44,197 nucleotides of DNA. It comes from Bacteroidales bacterium. Lineage in GTDB: Bacteria; Bacteroidota; Bacteroidia; Bacteroidales; Bacteroidaceae. A program made the position numbers and the translations under genes. Positions 22,976 through 31,767 of this stretch are shown here, one piece after another; positions within the stretch are counted from its first letter, which is position 1; each line of letters begins with the position of its first letter. The stretch spans positions 1-44,197 of the forward strand of contig SUXS01000023.1 in assembly GCA_015060865.1 (NCBI GenBank). The letters run 5' to 3'. The notes under the pieces were generated by a model. It was not told the DNA's origin, ran no database searches, and worked only from the letters and a program-made list of their open reading frames with translations.

Positions 22976-24313
22976 CTATTTGTGTCTCGGTAATGTCCTG
23001 TTCAAGAAGTAACAACCGAGAACGGCTGAGATGATGGAGCCGAGGAGCACACCCAGCTTAGCCTGGGGGAGCAGTGCTGCACTGCTGGCTCCGAGTCCTG
23101 CGTAGGAGAGTTCTGCGATGAACATGGATACGGTGAATCCAATACCGCATATGACGCAAACGCTTGCGAAGCTCTTCCACGTAGCTCCAGTAGGCAGGGC
23201 AACGAGACGGAACCGCACGGCCAACCATGAGAAGGAGAATACTCCGATAAACTTACCCAACACGAGACCCATCATCACCGCCAGGCTTACTCCAGAGAAC
23301 ACATCACCAAGGCTCATCTGCGAGAGGTCGATGCCCGCATTGGCAAAGGCAAAGAGGGGAAGGATGACGTAGTTGATGGGTGCATGCAGAAGGTCCTCCA
23401 TATCTTGCAGAGGGCTAATCATTCTATCCGCAGCCGACTCGATGCTCTTCAACACTCCTATTTGTTCGTTGGTGAGTACAATGGTACTACGACGTTTTCC
23501 CACCTCAATAACAGGGAATCTGTTGACGCTGCTACGGATGCGCTCAAGGTAATATCCCGTGCCCTTTTTTAAGTTTGACGGAATACAGAACGCCATGACA
23601 ACACCAGCGATGGTGGCATGGATGCCCGAGTTGAGCATCAGGTACCACAGCACGATGCCTATGGATATATAGAAGGTCTTGGTGCGTACGTTCAATACGT
23701 TGCCCACTATCATGCCTGCCACACACAGCGCCGAGAGTCCGAGATAAACCAGATGGATATCTGAGGAATAGAAGAGGGCTATGACGAGTATGCCACCCAG
23801 GTCGTCGGCCACAGCAAGAGCAGCCAGGAATATCTTGAGTCCGATGGGTACGCGTGTACTGAATACAGACAATATACCCAGCGAGAAGGCTATGTCGGTT
23901 GCCATCGGTATGGCCAGACCACGTTGCATGGCTGCATCGCCAGGGCATACGAGATGGAAGATGAGTACGGGCACAAGCATACCTCCGCAAGCTCCGATGA
24001 CGGGCAGCAGCGCCTTCTCACGCGAGGAGAGTTCGCCCACCATAATCTCACGCTTGATCTCCAATCCTACCGAGAGGAAGAAGATGGCCATGAGGAAATC
24101 GTTGATCATCTGTCCCAAGGTGATAGCATGGCCATTGTGACTGAAGAAATTGAAGTCGCCTACTGCAAGGCTTACCTCCTGTGTCCAGAACGAAGCATAC
24201 CAATCCTTCACACCAGGGATATTGGCACACACCAGTGCCGCAACAGTAAAGAATATCAGCACCACACTGGAGTTGATATACATTCGTAGTTTACTCTTGA
24301 AACTGTAATTCAT
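22976..24313 (-). CDS. nhaA: Na+/H+ antiporter NhaA
   Basis: This 445-residue inner-membrane protein has about 11-12 hydrophobic segments. The diagnostic motifs are MATDIAFSLG and ALAVADDLGG, which carry the paired aspartates that bind Na+ and H+, and INDFLMAIFFLSVGLEIKRE near the N-terminus. It also has the C-terminal GIGFTVSMFIAELSY. It exchanges external protons for internal Na+, for pH and salt control. A hydrophilic stretch between about residues 245 and 310 (YYLERIRSSVNRFPV to RMISPLQDMEDLLHAP) is the usual cytosolic loop, longer than in E. coli, as in other Bacteroidetes. It is monocistronic with its own promoter. Confidence 0.96.
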   Translation of the reverse strand: MNYSFKSKLRMYINSSVVLIFFTVAALVCANIPGVKDWYASFWTQEVSLAVGDFNFFSHNGHAITLGQMINDFLMAIFFLSVGLEIKREIMVGELSSREKALLPVIGACGGMLVPVLIFHLVCPGDAAMQRGLAIPMATDIAFSLGILSVFSTRVPIGLKIFLAALAVADDLGGILVIALFYSSDIHLVYLGLSALCVAGMIVGNVLNVRTKTFYISIGIVLWYLMLNSGIHATIAGVVMAFCIPSNLKKGTGYYLERIRSSVNRFPVIEVGKRRSTIVLTNEQIGVLKSIESAADRMISPLQDMEDLLHAPINYVILPLFAFANAGIDLSQMSLGDVFSGVSLAVMMGLVLGKFIGVFSFSWLAVRFRLVALPTGATWKSFASVCVICGIGFTVSMFIAELSYAGLGASSAALLPQAKLGVLLGSIISAVLGCYFLNRTLPRHK

Positions 24314-24383
24314 TGTTCTCTGTTTACGATATCGTTATACCTTAATAATACCTTTATTCTACTCAGCGTCTTTTTAGAACGTG

Positions 24384-24391
24384 CAAAATTA
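24384..24391 (-). promoter_or_regulatory. -7 box of nhaA
   Basis: The minus strand reads TAATTTTG (TAnnTTTG), 71 bp before the nhaA start. The -33 position has only a weak TGGTT. No riboswitch-like structure was recognised in the 24314-24383 leader. Confidence 0.45.
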
Positions 24392-24458
24392 CGGCTTATT
24401 TTTATTCGTTAACCATTTTTTAGTAATAAATATCGAATAAATGTGATTTCCGTGCAGA

Positions 24459-24530
24459 CAGAAATTAGGCGGCGCCTCGGAAAATCGCAAGTAAACTTGC
24501 ATTTTCTCTCGGCTTGCACTAATTTTGCAG
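24459..24530 (+). promoter_or_regulatory. 72-bp palindrome-promoter element driving rlmB
   Basis: The element runs from CAGAAATTAGGCGG to CTAATTTTGCAG. It contains the perfect palindrome GCAAGTAAACTTGC (24487-24500) and ends in the -7 box TAATTTTG (24520-24527), with CTTG (24496-24499) exactly 20 bases upstream as the -33 element. So the right arm of the palindrome is the -33 box. The same 72 bases, with about eight differences and no gaps, occur in reverse at 32465-32536. The rlmB start codon is 26 bp after the -7 box. Confidence 0.7.
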
Positions 24531-24553
24531 TTTAATAAATCGACTGTAACACT

Positions 24554-25297
24554 ATGATCGACAAGAACGAACTCATCTTTGGTACCCGTGCCGTCATCGA
24601 GGCCATCGAAGCGGGCAAAGACATTGACAAGATACTCATCAAGCGCGGCTTGCAGAACGAGCTTTCGCGCGAACTCTTCGATGCACTGAAGGGACACCTC
24701 ATCCCTGTGCAGCGTGTGCCCATCGAGAAGCTCAACCGCCTTACCACCAAGAACCATCAGGGCGTCATCGCCTTCACGTCGGCTGTGACCTATCAGCGCG
24801 TCGAGGACCTTGTACCCATGCTCTATGAGGAGGGCAAGAACCCGCTGTTCGTGATGCTCGATGGCGTGACCGACGTGCGCAACTTCGGAGCCATTGCTCG
24901 CACTTGCGAGTGTGCCGGAGTGGATGCCGTCATCATCCCCACACACGACAGCGTGAGTGTCAATGCCGACGCGGTGAAGACTTCGGCCGGAGCACTTCAC
25001 ACACTGCCCGTATGCCGTGAGCCAAACTTAGGCAATGCCATCAAATACCTCAAGAACTGCGGTTTCCGTGTGGTAGCCGCCACCGAGAAAGCAAAATACA
25101 CCTACACCAAAGCCAACCTCACCGACCCCGTGTGCATCGTGATGGGAGCCGAAGACAAAGGTATCCCCAATGAGCACCTCGCCCTGTGCGACGAATGGAT
25201 ATCCATCCCACAATTCGGACATATACAGTCGCTCAACGTATCGGTAGCTGCCGGCGTGCTGATATATGAGGCGGTAAGGCAGAGAACGGAGAATTGA
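24554..25297 (+). CDS. rlmB: 23S rRNA (guanosine-2'-O)-methyltransferase RlmB (TrmH/SpoU family)
   Basis: This 247-residue protein has the expected length. It starts MIDKNELIFGTRAVIEAI, the RNA-binding substrate domain. The three SPOUT motifs are present: LDGVTDVRNFGAIARTCECA (motif 1), CIVMGAEDKGI (motif 2) and IPQFGHIQSLNVSVAAGVLI (motif 3). The knotted C-terminal domain binds S-adenosylmethionine and methylates a ribose 2'-OH; RlmB acts on G2251 of 23S rRNA (E. coli numbering). Specificity within TrmH enzymes is inferred from the N-terminal domain. A TPR pseudoprotease gene follows after 93 bp. Confidence 0.92.
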   Translation: MIDKNELIFGTRAVIEAIEAGKDIDKILIKRGLQNELSRELFDALKGHLIPVQRVPIEKLNRLTTKNHQGVIAFTSAVTYQRVEDLVPMLYEEGKNPLFVMLDGVTDVRNFGAIARTCECAGVDAVIIPTHDSVSVNADAVKTSAGALHTLPVCREPNLGNAIKYLKNCGFRVVAATEKAKYTYTKANLTDPVCIVMGAEDKGIPNEHLALCDEWISIPQFGHIQSLNVSVAAGVLIYEAVRQRTEN

Positions 25298-25325
25298 CAA
25301 TTCCACGTCAGAGTTATTAAGAATT

Positions 25326-25339
25326 TCGGAGTACTCCGA
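25326..25339. repeat. 14-bp perfect palindrome
   Basis: TCGGAGTACTCCGA is self-complementary and lies between rlmB and the TPR protein gene. It could be a protein-binding site or a chance palindrome; there is no T-run that would make it a terminator. Confidence 0.3.
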
Positions 25340-25390
25340 GATTTCCGAGAGCCTGAGAACTCTGAGACTCTAAAAAAAACAACAACCACT

Positions 25391-27091
25391 ATGAAACGAA
25401 ACATTATAAACATACTCCTCTTACTTGTCACCTTCGCTGCCTCGGCCCAATCTCCCAAGTCGCTGAAGCAGGTAAAGAAGGCAGTCTACACCCTGCAGAC
25501 CTACGATGCTGAGGGCAACGTGCTGAGCACAGGCAATGGGTTCTTTGCCAATGAAGCAGGAGACTTCATCACCTCCTATGCGCTGTTGCCCAACTGCGCC
25601 AAAGCAGTAGTCGTAGACAGTAAGGGAAAAACACATGAGGTGGTGAAGGTGCTGGGCGCCAACGAGACCTACGACATCGTACGTCTCCAGACTGCTCCCA
25701 TTAAGAAATTGGCAAGCACGCCTATCGACACTACTTCTACGATGGAGCACACGAGCCTTTTTCTGCCTGCCATCGGCAAAGAGAAGAAGGTGTACGACAC
25801 GTGGATTCCCGTACTGAGCACCGAGCAGGCAGCAGGTAACTACAATTACTACACCTTGCATCATGCAGGCAGCCCTACACTCAGCCATCGCCCCCTGTTG
25901 GATGCCACGGGCAATGTAGTGGCCATCGTACAGCCTTCCGTAGAGACCGACACGGTACTCTATGCCCTCGACATACGCTATGCTCTTGACCTCGCGGTGA
26001 AAGCACTTTCCGTGAACGACCATAGCTACCGGGCATTACCGCTGCGCAAGGCATTGCCGGCAGATATCGACCAAGCATTAGTAAGCCTTTTCCTCGTATC
26101 CGACCAAGACGATGCAGCACTGCGCAGCGAGGTAATCGATGAATTTATCATCTCATTCCCCGAAAGCCACGAAGGCTATCTCAGTCGCGCTGCTCACCAC
26201 ATCGCCCTCAAGAGCGACAGTGCCTATGCACTGGCAGAGGCCGATCACGCCATGGCACTTGAGCATGCTGCAGACAAAGCCGACGAGGTACACTTCCAGA
26301 TTGCCAAGCAAATGCTCTCGGTAGCCCTCGACACGCTGCAACAATACAAGGACTGGAACTATGAGCGCGTACTTACCGAAATCGACAAGGCCCGTGCCAT
26401 CAATCCCCTGCCCATCTACACGCAGCAGCAGGGCGATATCTACATTACGTTGAAGGATTACACTTCCGCTTACGAGAAGTATATGGAGGTCAACCGAAGC
26501 GACATCGGCAGCCCCGACACTTGGCTACGCACCGCCTACATCATAGAGCAGCGTGCCGGTGAGGGAGACGTGGAGCTTGCCATTGCGCTTATTGACAGTG
26601 CTGTGGTCAAAGGTCAACAGACGACAGGCAACAGACAACAGACAACAGCCCCTTATGTTCTAGAACGAGCGCTACTCAAAGCACGTCATGGCCTACACCG
26701 TCCTGCCGTGGCCGACTACAACCTCTATGAAGAGCTTGTGGGCACCATCAATACCGACCGCTTCTATTACTTGCGCGAGCAGTCCGAGGCTGCCGGCCGC
26801 ATGTTCCAACAGGCACTCGACGATATTGACCGTGCCATTGCTCTTGCACCACGCCAGCCCGTGTATCTGCTCGAGAAGGCATCGCTCAATGTTCGTGTAG
26901 CACGCTATGCCGAAGCGCTCCCCATCCTTGAAGTTCTCATAGCAGCCTTCCCCAACGACATGGATTGCAACCGTCTGCTCGGCTTTTGCTATATTCAATT
27001 GGGTGACAAGCAGCGCGGAATCCCCTATCTGGAGAAAGCAGCCGCCATAGGTGATGGGGCTGCCAAGAAGTTGCTTGAGAAATACAGATGA
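25391..27091 (+). CDS. Secreted trypsin-fold pseudoprotease with TPR domain
   Basis: This 566-residue protein has a signal peptide (cleavage near SAQ-SP, residue 20). Residues 25-200 follow the HtrA/S1 fold (GNGFFANEAGDFITSYALL, ETYDIVRL, PLLDATGNVVAIVQ), but the catalytic set is broken. The His position in the usual T-N-x-H-V block is T-S-Y-A-L (about 61-65), and GNSGGPL has become TLSHRPL (163-169), keeping Ser165 but losing the oxyanion glycines. D95 is retained. From about 225 to the end are TPRs (GDIYITLKDYTSAYEKYMEV, ALDDIDRAIALAPRQPVYLL, RLLGFCYIQLGDKQRGIPYL). It is probably a periplasmic binding scaffold. An in-frame CAACAG-rich insertion lies at 26612-26648. Confidence 0.8.
   Translation: MKRNIINILLLLVTFAASAQSPKSLKQVKKAVYTLQTYDAEGNVLSTGNGFFANEAGDFITSYALLPNCAKAVVVDSKGKTHEVVKVLGANETYDIVRLQTAPIKKLASTPIDTTSTMEHTSLFLPAIGKEKKVYDTWIPVLSTEQAAGNYNYYTLHHAGSPTLSHRPLLDATGNVVAIVQPSVETDTVLYALDIRYALDLAVKALSVNDHSYRALPLRKALPADIDQALVSLFLVSDQDDAALRSEVIDEFIISFPESHEGYLSRAAHHIALKSDSAYALAEADHAMALEHAADKADEVHFQIAKQMLSVALDTLQQYKDWNYERVLTEIDKARAINPLPIYTQQQGDIYITLKDYTSAYEKYMEVNRSDIGSPDTWLRTAYIIEQRAGEGDVELAIALIDSAVVKGQQTTGNRQQTTAPYVLERALLKARHGLHRPAVADYNLYEELVGTINTDRFYYLREQSEAAGRMFQQALDDIDRAIALAPRQPVYLLEKASLNVRVARYAEALPILEVLIAAFPNDMDCNRLLGFCYIQLGDKQRGIPYLEKAAAIGDGAAKKLLEKYR
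26612..26648 (+). repeat. ACAACAG microrepeat inside a coding region
   Basis: A GTCAACAGACGACAGG...AACAGACAACAGACAACAG tract encodes GQQTTGNRQQTT between two TPRs. The same type of tract, built from GGACAACGGACAACAGACAAC words, lies in the non-coding spacer before prfC (31115-31135). So an intergenic microrepeat appears to have entered this reading frame without breaking it. Confidence 0.5.
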
Positions 27092-27106
27092 AAATAATGT
27101 AAGGGG

Positions 27107-28930
27107 TTACTCGTCTGAGTAATCGAGCATAATCTTGCGATATTCGTTGAAAATCTTTGAGCGCGACACAAATCCAAGGTAACGGCCATCTTCATCCTCC
27201 ACCGGGAGGTTCCATGCACGGGTATCGTCGAACTTACGCATCACCACATCCATGGCATCGGTAACCGACAGACGGGCTACGGGTTCGCGCATGAACTTGT
27301 CCATCGTATAGCGATGGTAGAGTTCGCTGCGGAACATATAGTGACGTACGTCGTCAAGCTGTACGATGCCTACCAATCGATTGTCCTTATTGAGTACAGG
27401 GAAGAGGTTGCGGCGCGATTCAGAAATGATGGTAGTGAAGCTGCCTAACTCCATATCGGCAGTAGTGGTCTTGAAGTCCTTCTCAATCACATTCTCTGTA
27501 CGCATGAGCGTAAGTATGGACTGGTCTTTGTGGTGTGTGAGCAGTTCGCCCTTCTTGGCCAAACGCATGGAATAGATACTGTGCGACTGGAACACGCGGA
27601 TGGTAAGATAGGAGAAGGCAGACGTTATCATCAACGGTAAGAACAGGTCGTAACCTCCCGTCAGCTCGGCGATGAGGAAAATGCCTGTGAGCGGAGCATG
27701 CATCACACCGCTCATGAGTCCGGCCATGCCAAAGAGTGCAAAATTGTTCTCGGGAAGATATACACTCAGTCCCATATTGTTACAGAAGCGCGAATACACA
27801 AATCCCGTGATGCATCCAAGGAAGAGGCTGGGAGCAAATATACCGCCACATCCGCCTCCGGCATTGGTCGCTGTGGTGGCAAACACCTTGAAGAGCACTA
27901 CAAGAGCAAGGTATATGAGCAGCATACGGGAGTGTCCGTAGAAGAAGGAGTTGTCCATGGCCGCTCCCCACTCAGTAGGATTGCTTCCATTGAGCAGCAG
28001 TTCTATTGTCTCATATCCCTCACCATACAGCGAAGGGAAAATAAAGATGAGCAGGCTGAGCGCCACACCACCAATGACAAACTTGACATAAGGGTTCTTG
28101 TAGCGGCGGAAGAAGTCTTCCAGCTTGTTCATCGTCTCCGAGAAGTAAAGCGATACAAACCCGCAGATGATACCCATCAGTATCACATAAGGGATGCGCT
28201 CCATGGTGAACGAGTTGACCATAGTGAAATGGAACATCGACTCCGTGCCTGTAGCGATATACGATACGGTAGCCGCCGTCACACTGGAAATGAGCAGCGG
28301 CATGAGCGAAGACATGGTGAGGTCGATGAGCAGCACCTCGATGGTGAACACCAGTCCGGCGATAGGAGCCTTGAAGATGCCAGCCACAGCACCAGCTGCA
28401 CCACATCCGACGAGCAGCATCATCGTGCGTGCATCTACACGAAACAGCTTGCCCAGATTGGAACCAATCGCCGACCCTGTCAGCACGATAGGTGCCTCGG
28501 CTCCTACCGATCCACCAAAGCCGATAGTGATAGAGGAGGCCACCACAGAAGAATACATGTTGTGTGGACGTATACGGGCCTGCTTCCGCGAGATGGCATA
28601 GAGAATCTTCGTCACGCCATGCCCGATGTCGTCACGTACGATATAGCGGATGAAGAGTCCGGCCAGGAAGATACCTACCACCGGATAGAGCAGGTAGAGG
28701 TAGTTGGCTTCGTTGGTAGAGAAGTTCTCTGTAAGGAAGTGCTGGATAAAATGGATAAGATTCTTAAGGATGAGGGCTGCAAAGGCCGAGAAGAGTCCGA
28801 CGATTACAGCCAAAATCAGCGTAAAGTTCTTGGCACTGATATGCCGCTCGCGCCATTGGGTGAAGCGGATAAGCCAAGAGGCCTTACGGGAGCCTCCTAT
28901 TACCGCAGATGTATTGACATTACCATTCAT
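27107..28930 (-). CDS. ClC family chloride channel/transporter with C-terminal CBS domains
   Basis: This 607-residue membrane protein shows the ClC ion-path motifs: GSVGAEAP (140-147), where E145 is the gating glutamate, and GGGCGGIFAPS (358-368), the second selectivity segment. GIFKAPIAGLVFTIEVL also matches. The region after about 450 holds two CBS domains (LFPVLNKDNRLVGIVQLDDV; NLPVEDEDGRYLGFVSRSKI), which usually bind adenine nucleotides and gate the channel. The canonical GSGIP is modified, so channel versus antiporter cannot be settled from motifs alone. It is the last gene of the minus-strand run starting at lysE, 25 bp after tsaC. Confidence 0.93.
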   Translation of the reverse strand: MNGNVNTSAVIGGSRKASWLIRFTQWRERHISAKNFTLILAVIVGLFSAFAALILKNLIHFIQHFLTENFSTNEANYLYLLYPVVGIFLAGLFIRYIVRDDIGHGVTKILYAISRKQARIRPHNMYSSVVASSITIGFGGSVGAEAPIVLTGSAIGSNLGKLFRVDARTMMLLVGCGAAGAVAGIFKAPIAGLVFTIEVLLIDLTMSSLMPLLISSVTAATVSYIATGTESMFHFTMVNSFTMERIPYVILMGIICGFVSLYFSETMNKLEDFFRRYKNPYVKFVIGGVALSLLIFIFPSLYGEGYETIELLLNGSNPTEWGAAMDNSFFYGHSRMLLIYLALVVLFKVFATTATNAGGGCGGIFAPSLFLGCITGFVYSRFCNNMGLSVYLPENNFALFGMAGLMSGVMHAPLTGIFLIAELTGGYDLFLPLMITSAFSYLTIRVFQSHSIYSMRLAKKGELLTHHKDQSILTLMRTENVIEKDFKTTTADMELGSFTTIISESRRNLFPVLNKDNRLVGIVQLDDVRHYMFRSELYHRYTMDKFMREPVARLSVTDAMDVVMRKFDDTRAWNLPVEDEDGRYLGFVSRSKIFNEYRKIMLDYSDE

Positions 28931-28963
28931 AACTCTAAACCCTAAACCCTAAACTCTAAACCC
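28931..28963. repeat. Telomere-like (CCCTAAA)n tract
   Basis: AACTCTAAACCCTAAACCC and one further CTAAACTCTAAACCC unit form four to five imperfect 7-base repeats. On the coding strand they spell the last codons and TAG stop of tsaC and then fill the spacer before clc. Similar CTAAACTCTAAAC words occur before the smalltalk gene (1164-1172). Confidence 0.55.
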
Positions 28964-29531
28964 TTATCACCTTCACCTGTCCGCCAGCACCGAGCTTGAT
29001 GATACTCGACGGAGTGGCACAGGGTGGTTCGTCCTGACGCACAGCCACGATATAGTCTACTGCCTGCTTTATTTCTTCGCTGATCTCGGCAAACGAAGCC
29101 GGTGAGGGCTCGCCGCTGATATTGGCCGAGGTAGACACAATCGGTTTGCGGAAGCGGAAACACAACTGCTTGGAGAACTCCTCGCGAGTGACCCTCATGC
29201 CCACGCTGCCATCCTCGGCCACGAGGCTGGGGGCCAGGTTGCGTGCTCCGTCATAGATGATCGTGAGTGGCTTCTCGGATAGTTCAATGAGGTCCCATGC
29301 CACATCGGGCACTTCGCGGATAAAGCTCTGCACCTTCACGTCGCTGTCCACTAAGACCAGCATGGCCTTGCTGTCGGCACGCCGCTTGATCTCGTACACC
29401 CGGCGCACAGCCTCCTCGTTGGTGGCATCGCATCCGATGCCCCATATCGTGTCGGTGGGATACAGGATTATACCTCCCTTATGCAGCACGTCACATGCCC
29501 GCTTTATCTCTTCGCGATACTGCTCGTTCAT
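28956..29531 (-). CDS. L-threonylcarbamoyladenylate synthase (TsaC/Sua5/YrdC family)
   Basis: This 191-residue protein starts MNEQYREEIKRACDVLHKGG. The family signature is clear: ILYPTDTIWGIGCDATN (22-38), then EIKRRADSKAMLVLV, LTIIYDGARNLAPSLV, VGMRVTREEF and PIVSTSANISGEPSP. It makes threonylcarbamoyl-AMP from threonine, bicarbonate and ATP, the first step of the t6A37 modification of ANN-decoding tRNAs. The length fits the short TsaC form without the extra Sua5 domain. It starts 5 bp after the stop of prfC, so both are translated from one message. Confidence 0.93.
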   Translation of the reverse strand: MNEQYREEIKRACDVLHKGGIILYPTDTIWGIGCDATNEEAVRRVYEIKRRADSKAMLVLVDSDVKVQSFIREVPDVAWDLIELSEKPLTIIYDGARNLAPSLVAEDGSVGMRVTREEFSKQLCFRFRKPIVSTSANISGEPSPASFAEISEEIKQAVDYIVAVRQDEPPCATPSSIIKLGAGGQVKVIRV

Positions 29532-29536
29532 CTCTT

Positions 29537-31102
29537 TTAGAATTCGCTGGTGAAGTGGAAACGGATATTCTTGAAGTCAATCTGTGCCATTTGCAGTACG
29601 TAGCCACTGTCGGCAAGGAAGACGTCGCGTCCCTCGATGTCCTTGGCCATGAACTGGTACTTGCGCTTCTTGAATGCCTCCAGTTCGGCCTCGTCATCGC
29701 TCTCTATCCAGCAGGCTTTGTAGAGGCTCACTGGCTCCCAGCGACACTTGGCATTGTACTCGTTCTCCAGGCGGTATTGGATAACCTCGAACTGCAGTTG
29801 GCCCACGGTACCGATGATCTTGCGGCCGTTGAACTGGTTCACGAAGAGCTGTGCCACACCCTCACCCATGAGCTGGTCGATACCCTTGGCCAATTGCTTG
29901 GTCTTCATGGGGTCGGCATTCTCGATATACTTGAACATCTCGGGCGAGAACGAGGGTAATCCTTTGAAATGGAGCAGTTCGCCTTCGGTGAGCGTGTCGC
30001 CAATCTTGAAGTTGCCGGTATCGGGCAATCCGATGATGTCGCCCGGGTAGGCCACGTCGATGGTGCTCTTGCGCTGCGCCATGAACTGGGTAGGTGAAGA
30101 GAAACGCATCGTCTTGCCCGAGCGGATATGCAGGTAGGGCGCATTGCGCACAAACTTACCCGAGCACACTTTGCAGAAGGCCACGCACGAGCGGTGGTTG
30201 GGGTCGATGTTGGCGGTGATCTTGAAGATGAAGCCGGTGAACTTGTCCTCGGCGGGCACCACCTCGCGCTCTACGGCAGGTGTGGGGCGCGGACTCGGGG
30301 CTATCTCCACAAAGCAGTCGAGCAGTTCCTTCACACCGAAGTTGTTGAGTGCCGAACCAAAGAACACGGGTGCCACAGTCGCCGAGAGGTAATCCTCCAC
30401 ATTGAACTCGGGGTAAACGCCCTCGATGAGTTCGAGGTCGGCACGCAGCTTTTCGGCCTGCGCCTCACCGATATTCTCCTCCAGCTCGCTGCTGTTGATA
30501 TCAATCTCCTTCTTCTCGGTCACGGTTTGCTTGCTCGGTGTATAGAGGTCGAACTTCTTCTCGTACCTATTATATACTCCCTTGAAGCGAGCTCCCTGCT
30601 CGATAGGCCAGCTCAGGGGGAGCACGCTGATCTTCAGTTCATCCTCCAGCTCGTCGAGCAGTTCGAAGGGGTCGCGTCCCTCGCGGTCCATCTTGTTGAC
30701 GTAGATGATCACGGGTGTGTTGCGCATGCGGCACACCTCCATGAGCTTGCGGGTCTGTGTCTCCACACCCTTGGCGCTGTCCACCACGATGATAACGCTG
30801 TCTACGGCCGTGAGTGTGCGGAAGGTATCTTCGGCAAAGTCCTGGTGACCGGGCGTGTCGAGGATGTTCACCTTGTAGTCCTTGTAGTCAAACTCCATCA
30901 CCGAGGTGGTCACCGATATACCGCGCTGCTTCTCTATCTCCATCCAGTCCGATGTGGCGGTCTTCTTGATTTTGTTTGACTTCACGGCACCAGCCACCTG
31001 AATCTGTCCGCCAAAGAGCAGCAGCTTCTCGGTGAGGGTGGTTTTACCAGCATCAGGGTGCGATATGATCGCAAACGTACGTCTTCTTTCTATTTCGTTC
31101 AT
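29537..31102 (-). CDS. prfC: Peptide chain release factor 3
   Basis: The 521-residue GTPase starts [20 protein letters not shown]. An in-frame ATG at 31135 is rejected because it would translate the ACAACAG spacer repeat. G motifs are present: [14 protein letters not shown] (P-loop), DTPGHQDF and [10 protein letters not shown]. The insertion [18 protein letters not shown] and the C-terminal [18 protein letters not shown] distinguish RF3 from EF-G and TetM. RF3 uses GTP to remove RF1 and RF2 from the ribosome after peptide release. It is preceded by DUF4924 (94-bp gap) and followed by tsaC. Confidence 0.97.
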   Translation of the reverse strand: MNEIERRRTFAIISHPDAGKTTLTEKLLLFGGQIQVAGAVKSNKIKKTATSDWMEIEKQRGISVTTSVMEFDYKDYKVNILDTPGHQDFAEDTFRTLTAVDSVIIVVDSAKGVETQTRKLMEVCRMRNTPVIIYVNKMDREGRDPFELLDELEDELKISVLPLSWPIEQGARFKGVYNRYEKKFDLYTPSKQTVTEKKEIDINSSELEENIGEAQAEKLRADLELIEGVYPEFNVEDYLSATVAPVFFGSALNNFGVKELLDCFVEIAPSPRPTPAVEREVVPAEDKFTGFIFKITANIDPNHRSCVAFCKVCSGKFVRNAPYLHIRSGKTMRFSSPTQFMAQRKSTIDVAYPGDIIGLPDTGNFKIGDTLTEGELLHFKGLPSFSPEMFKYIENADPMKTKQLAKGIDQLMGEGVAQLFVNQFNGRKIIGTVGQLQFEVIQYRLENEYNAKCRWEPVSLYKACWIESDDEAELEAFKKRKYQFMAKDIEGRDVFLADSGYVLQMAQIDFKNIRFHFTSEF

Positions 31103-31196
31103 GTTTGTTATTTTTGGACAACGGACAACAGACAACTGGCTACAGACTGCCTCCGTTTTCGTCTTGGTATTCGTTCTCGTTAAACGTTAATCGCTG

Positions 31197-31742
31197 CTAC
31201 TCCTCCAAATCCAGTTCTCCTGCCCTTTCCTTATTATAATAGTCGGAAAGCAGGCCAATGAATCTTACGATGTCCGCCATGGCGGTGGAAGTCTCCTTGC
31301 TTACTTCCTGATGCTTGAGACGCAGCATCCAAATGCCATAGAGGGCATCGAAGCAGTTTTCCAGTTCTGGCTTCTCTTGTCCGCCCTTGGCGCGTAGCTC
31401 TACGATGAAGGGTAGGGCTTTGTAGTAGGCAGCTTGGTAGAAGGGGAATTTCTGTGAGTGCATCAGTCGGAAGTGCAGGTCGGTGAGCGTGATGATGACG
31501 TTCTTGTTTATCTGCAAGTGTCCGCTTTGCTTCACTCCTTCGAGACGCATCATCTCTATGAGGTTGGCATACCATTCAGTAAGTTCGGCACGCTGCTCTT
31601 CGGGCAGGTTGTACGCCGCCACCACCGTCTGTCCCAATTGGTCGATGTTGCATTCATTGGCTCGTATCAGATCCTCCACTTGCCACATATATAGCAAGTA
31701 TTCCGATATGCTTTGCTCTTTCAGTTTCTTGGATATATACAT
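31197..31742 (-). CDS. DUF4924 family protein
   Basis: This 181-residue, entirely helical-looking cytosolic protein starts MYISKKLKEQSISEYLLYMW, which I recognise as DUF4924. Other family-like segments are VEDLIRANECNIDQL, LTDLHFRLMHSQKFPFYQ and CFDALYGIWMLRLKHQE. I know of no described function. It is present in most Bacteroidales and often sits near housekeeping genes. Here it is 25 bp downstream of lysE and 94 bp upstream of prfC on the same strand. Confidence 0.83.
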   Translation of the reverse strand: MYISKKLKEQSISEYLLYMWQVEDLIRANECNIDQLGQTVVAAYNLPEEQRAELTEWYANLIEMMRLEGVKQSGHLQINKNVIITLTDLHFRLMHSQKFPFYQAAYYKALPFIVELRAKGGQEKPELENCFDALYGIWMLRLKHQEVSKETSTAMADIVRFIGLLSDYYNKERAGELDLEE

Positions 31743-31767
31743 CTTATTATATATATGTATGCTGTTT

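Noticed and set aside
27698..28945. Long plus-strand frame (415 codons) opposite the ClC gene
   Set aside because: The minus-strand frame has full ClC and CBS motifs; the other product is His/Arg-rich with no domain, a typical shadow.
28931..28963. True telomere or linear chromosome end
   Set aside because: The tract is short, imperfect and internal, between two genes of one operon.
31103..31135. Upstream start for prfC adding 11 residues
   Set aside because: The extension is encoded by the ACAACAG spacer repeat; the start at 31102 gives the normal RF3 N-terminus.
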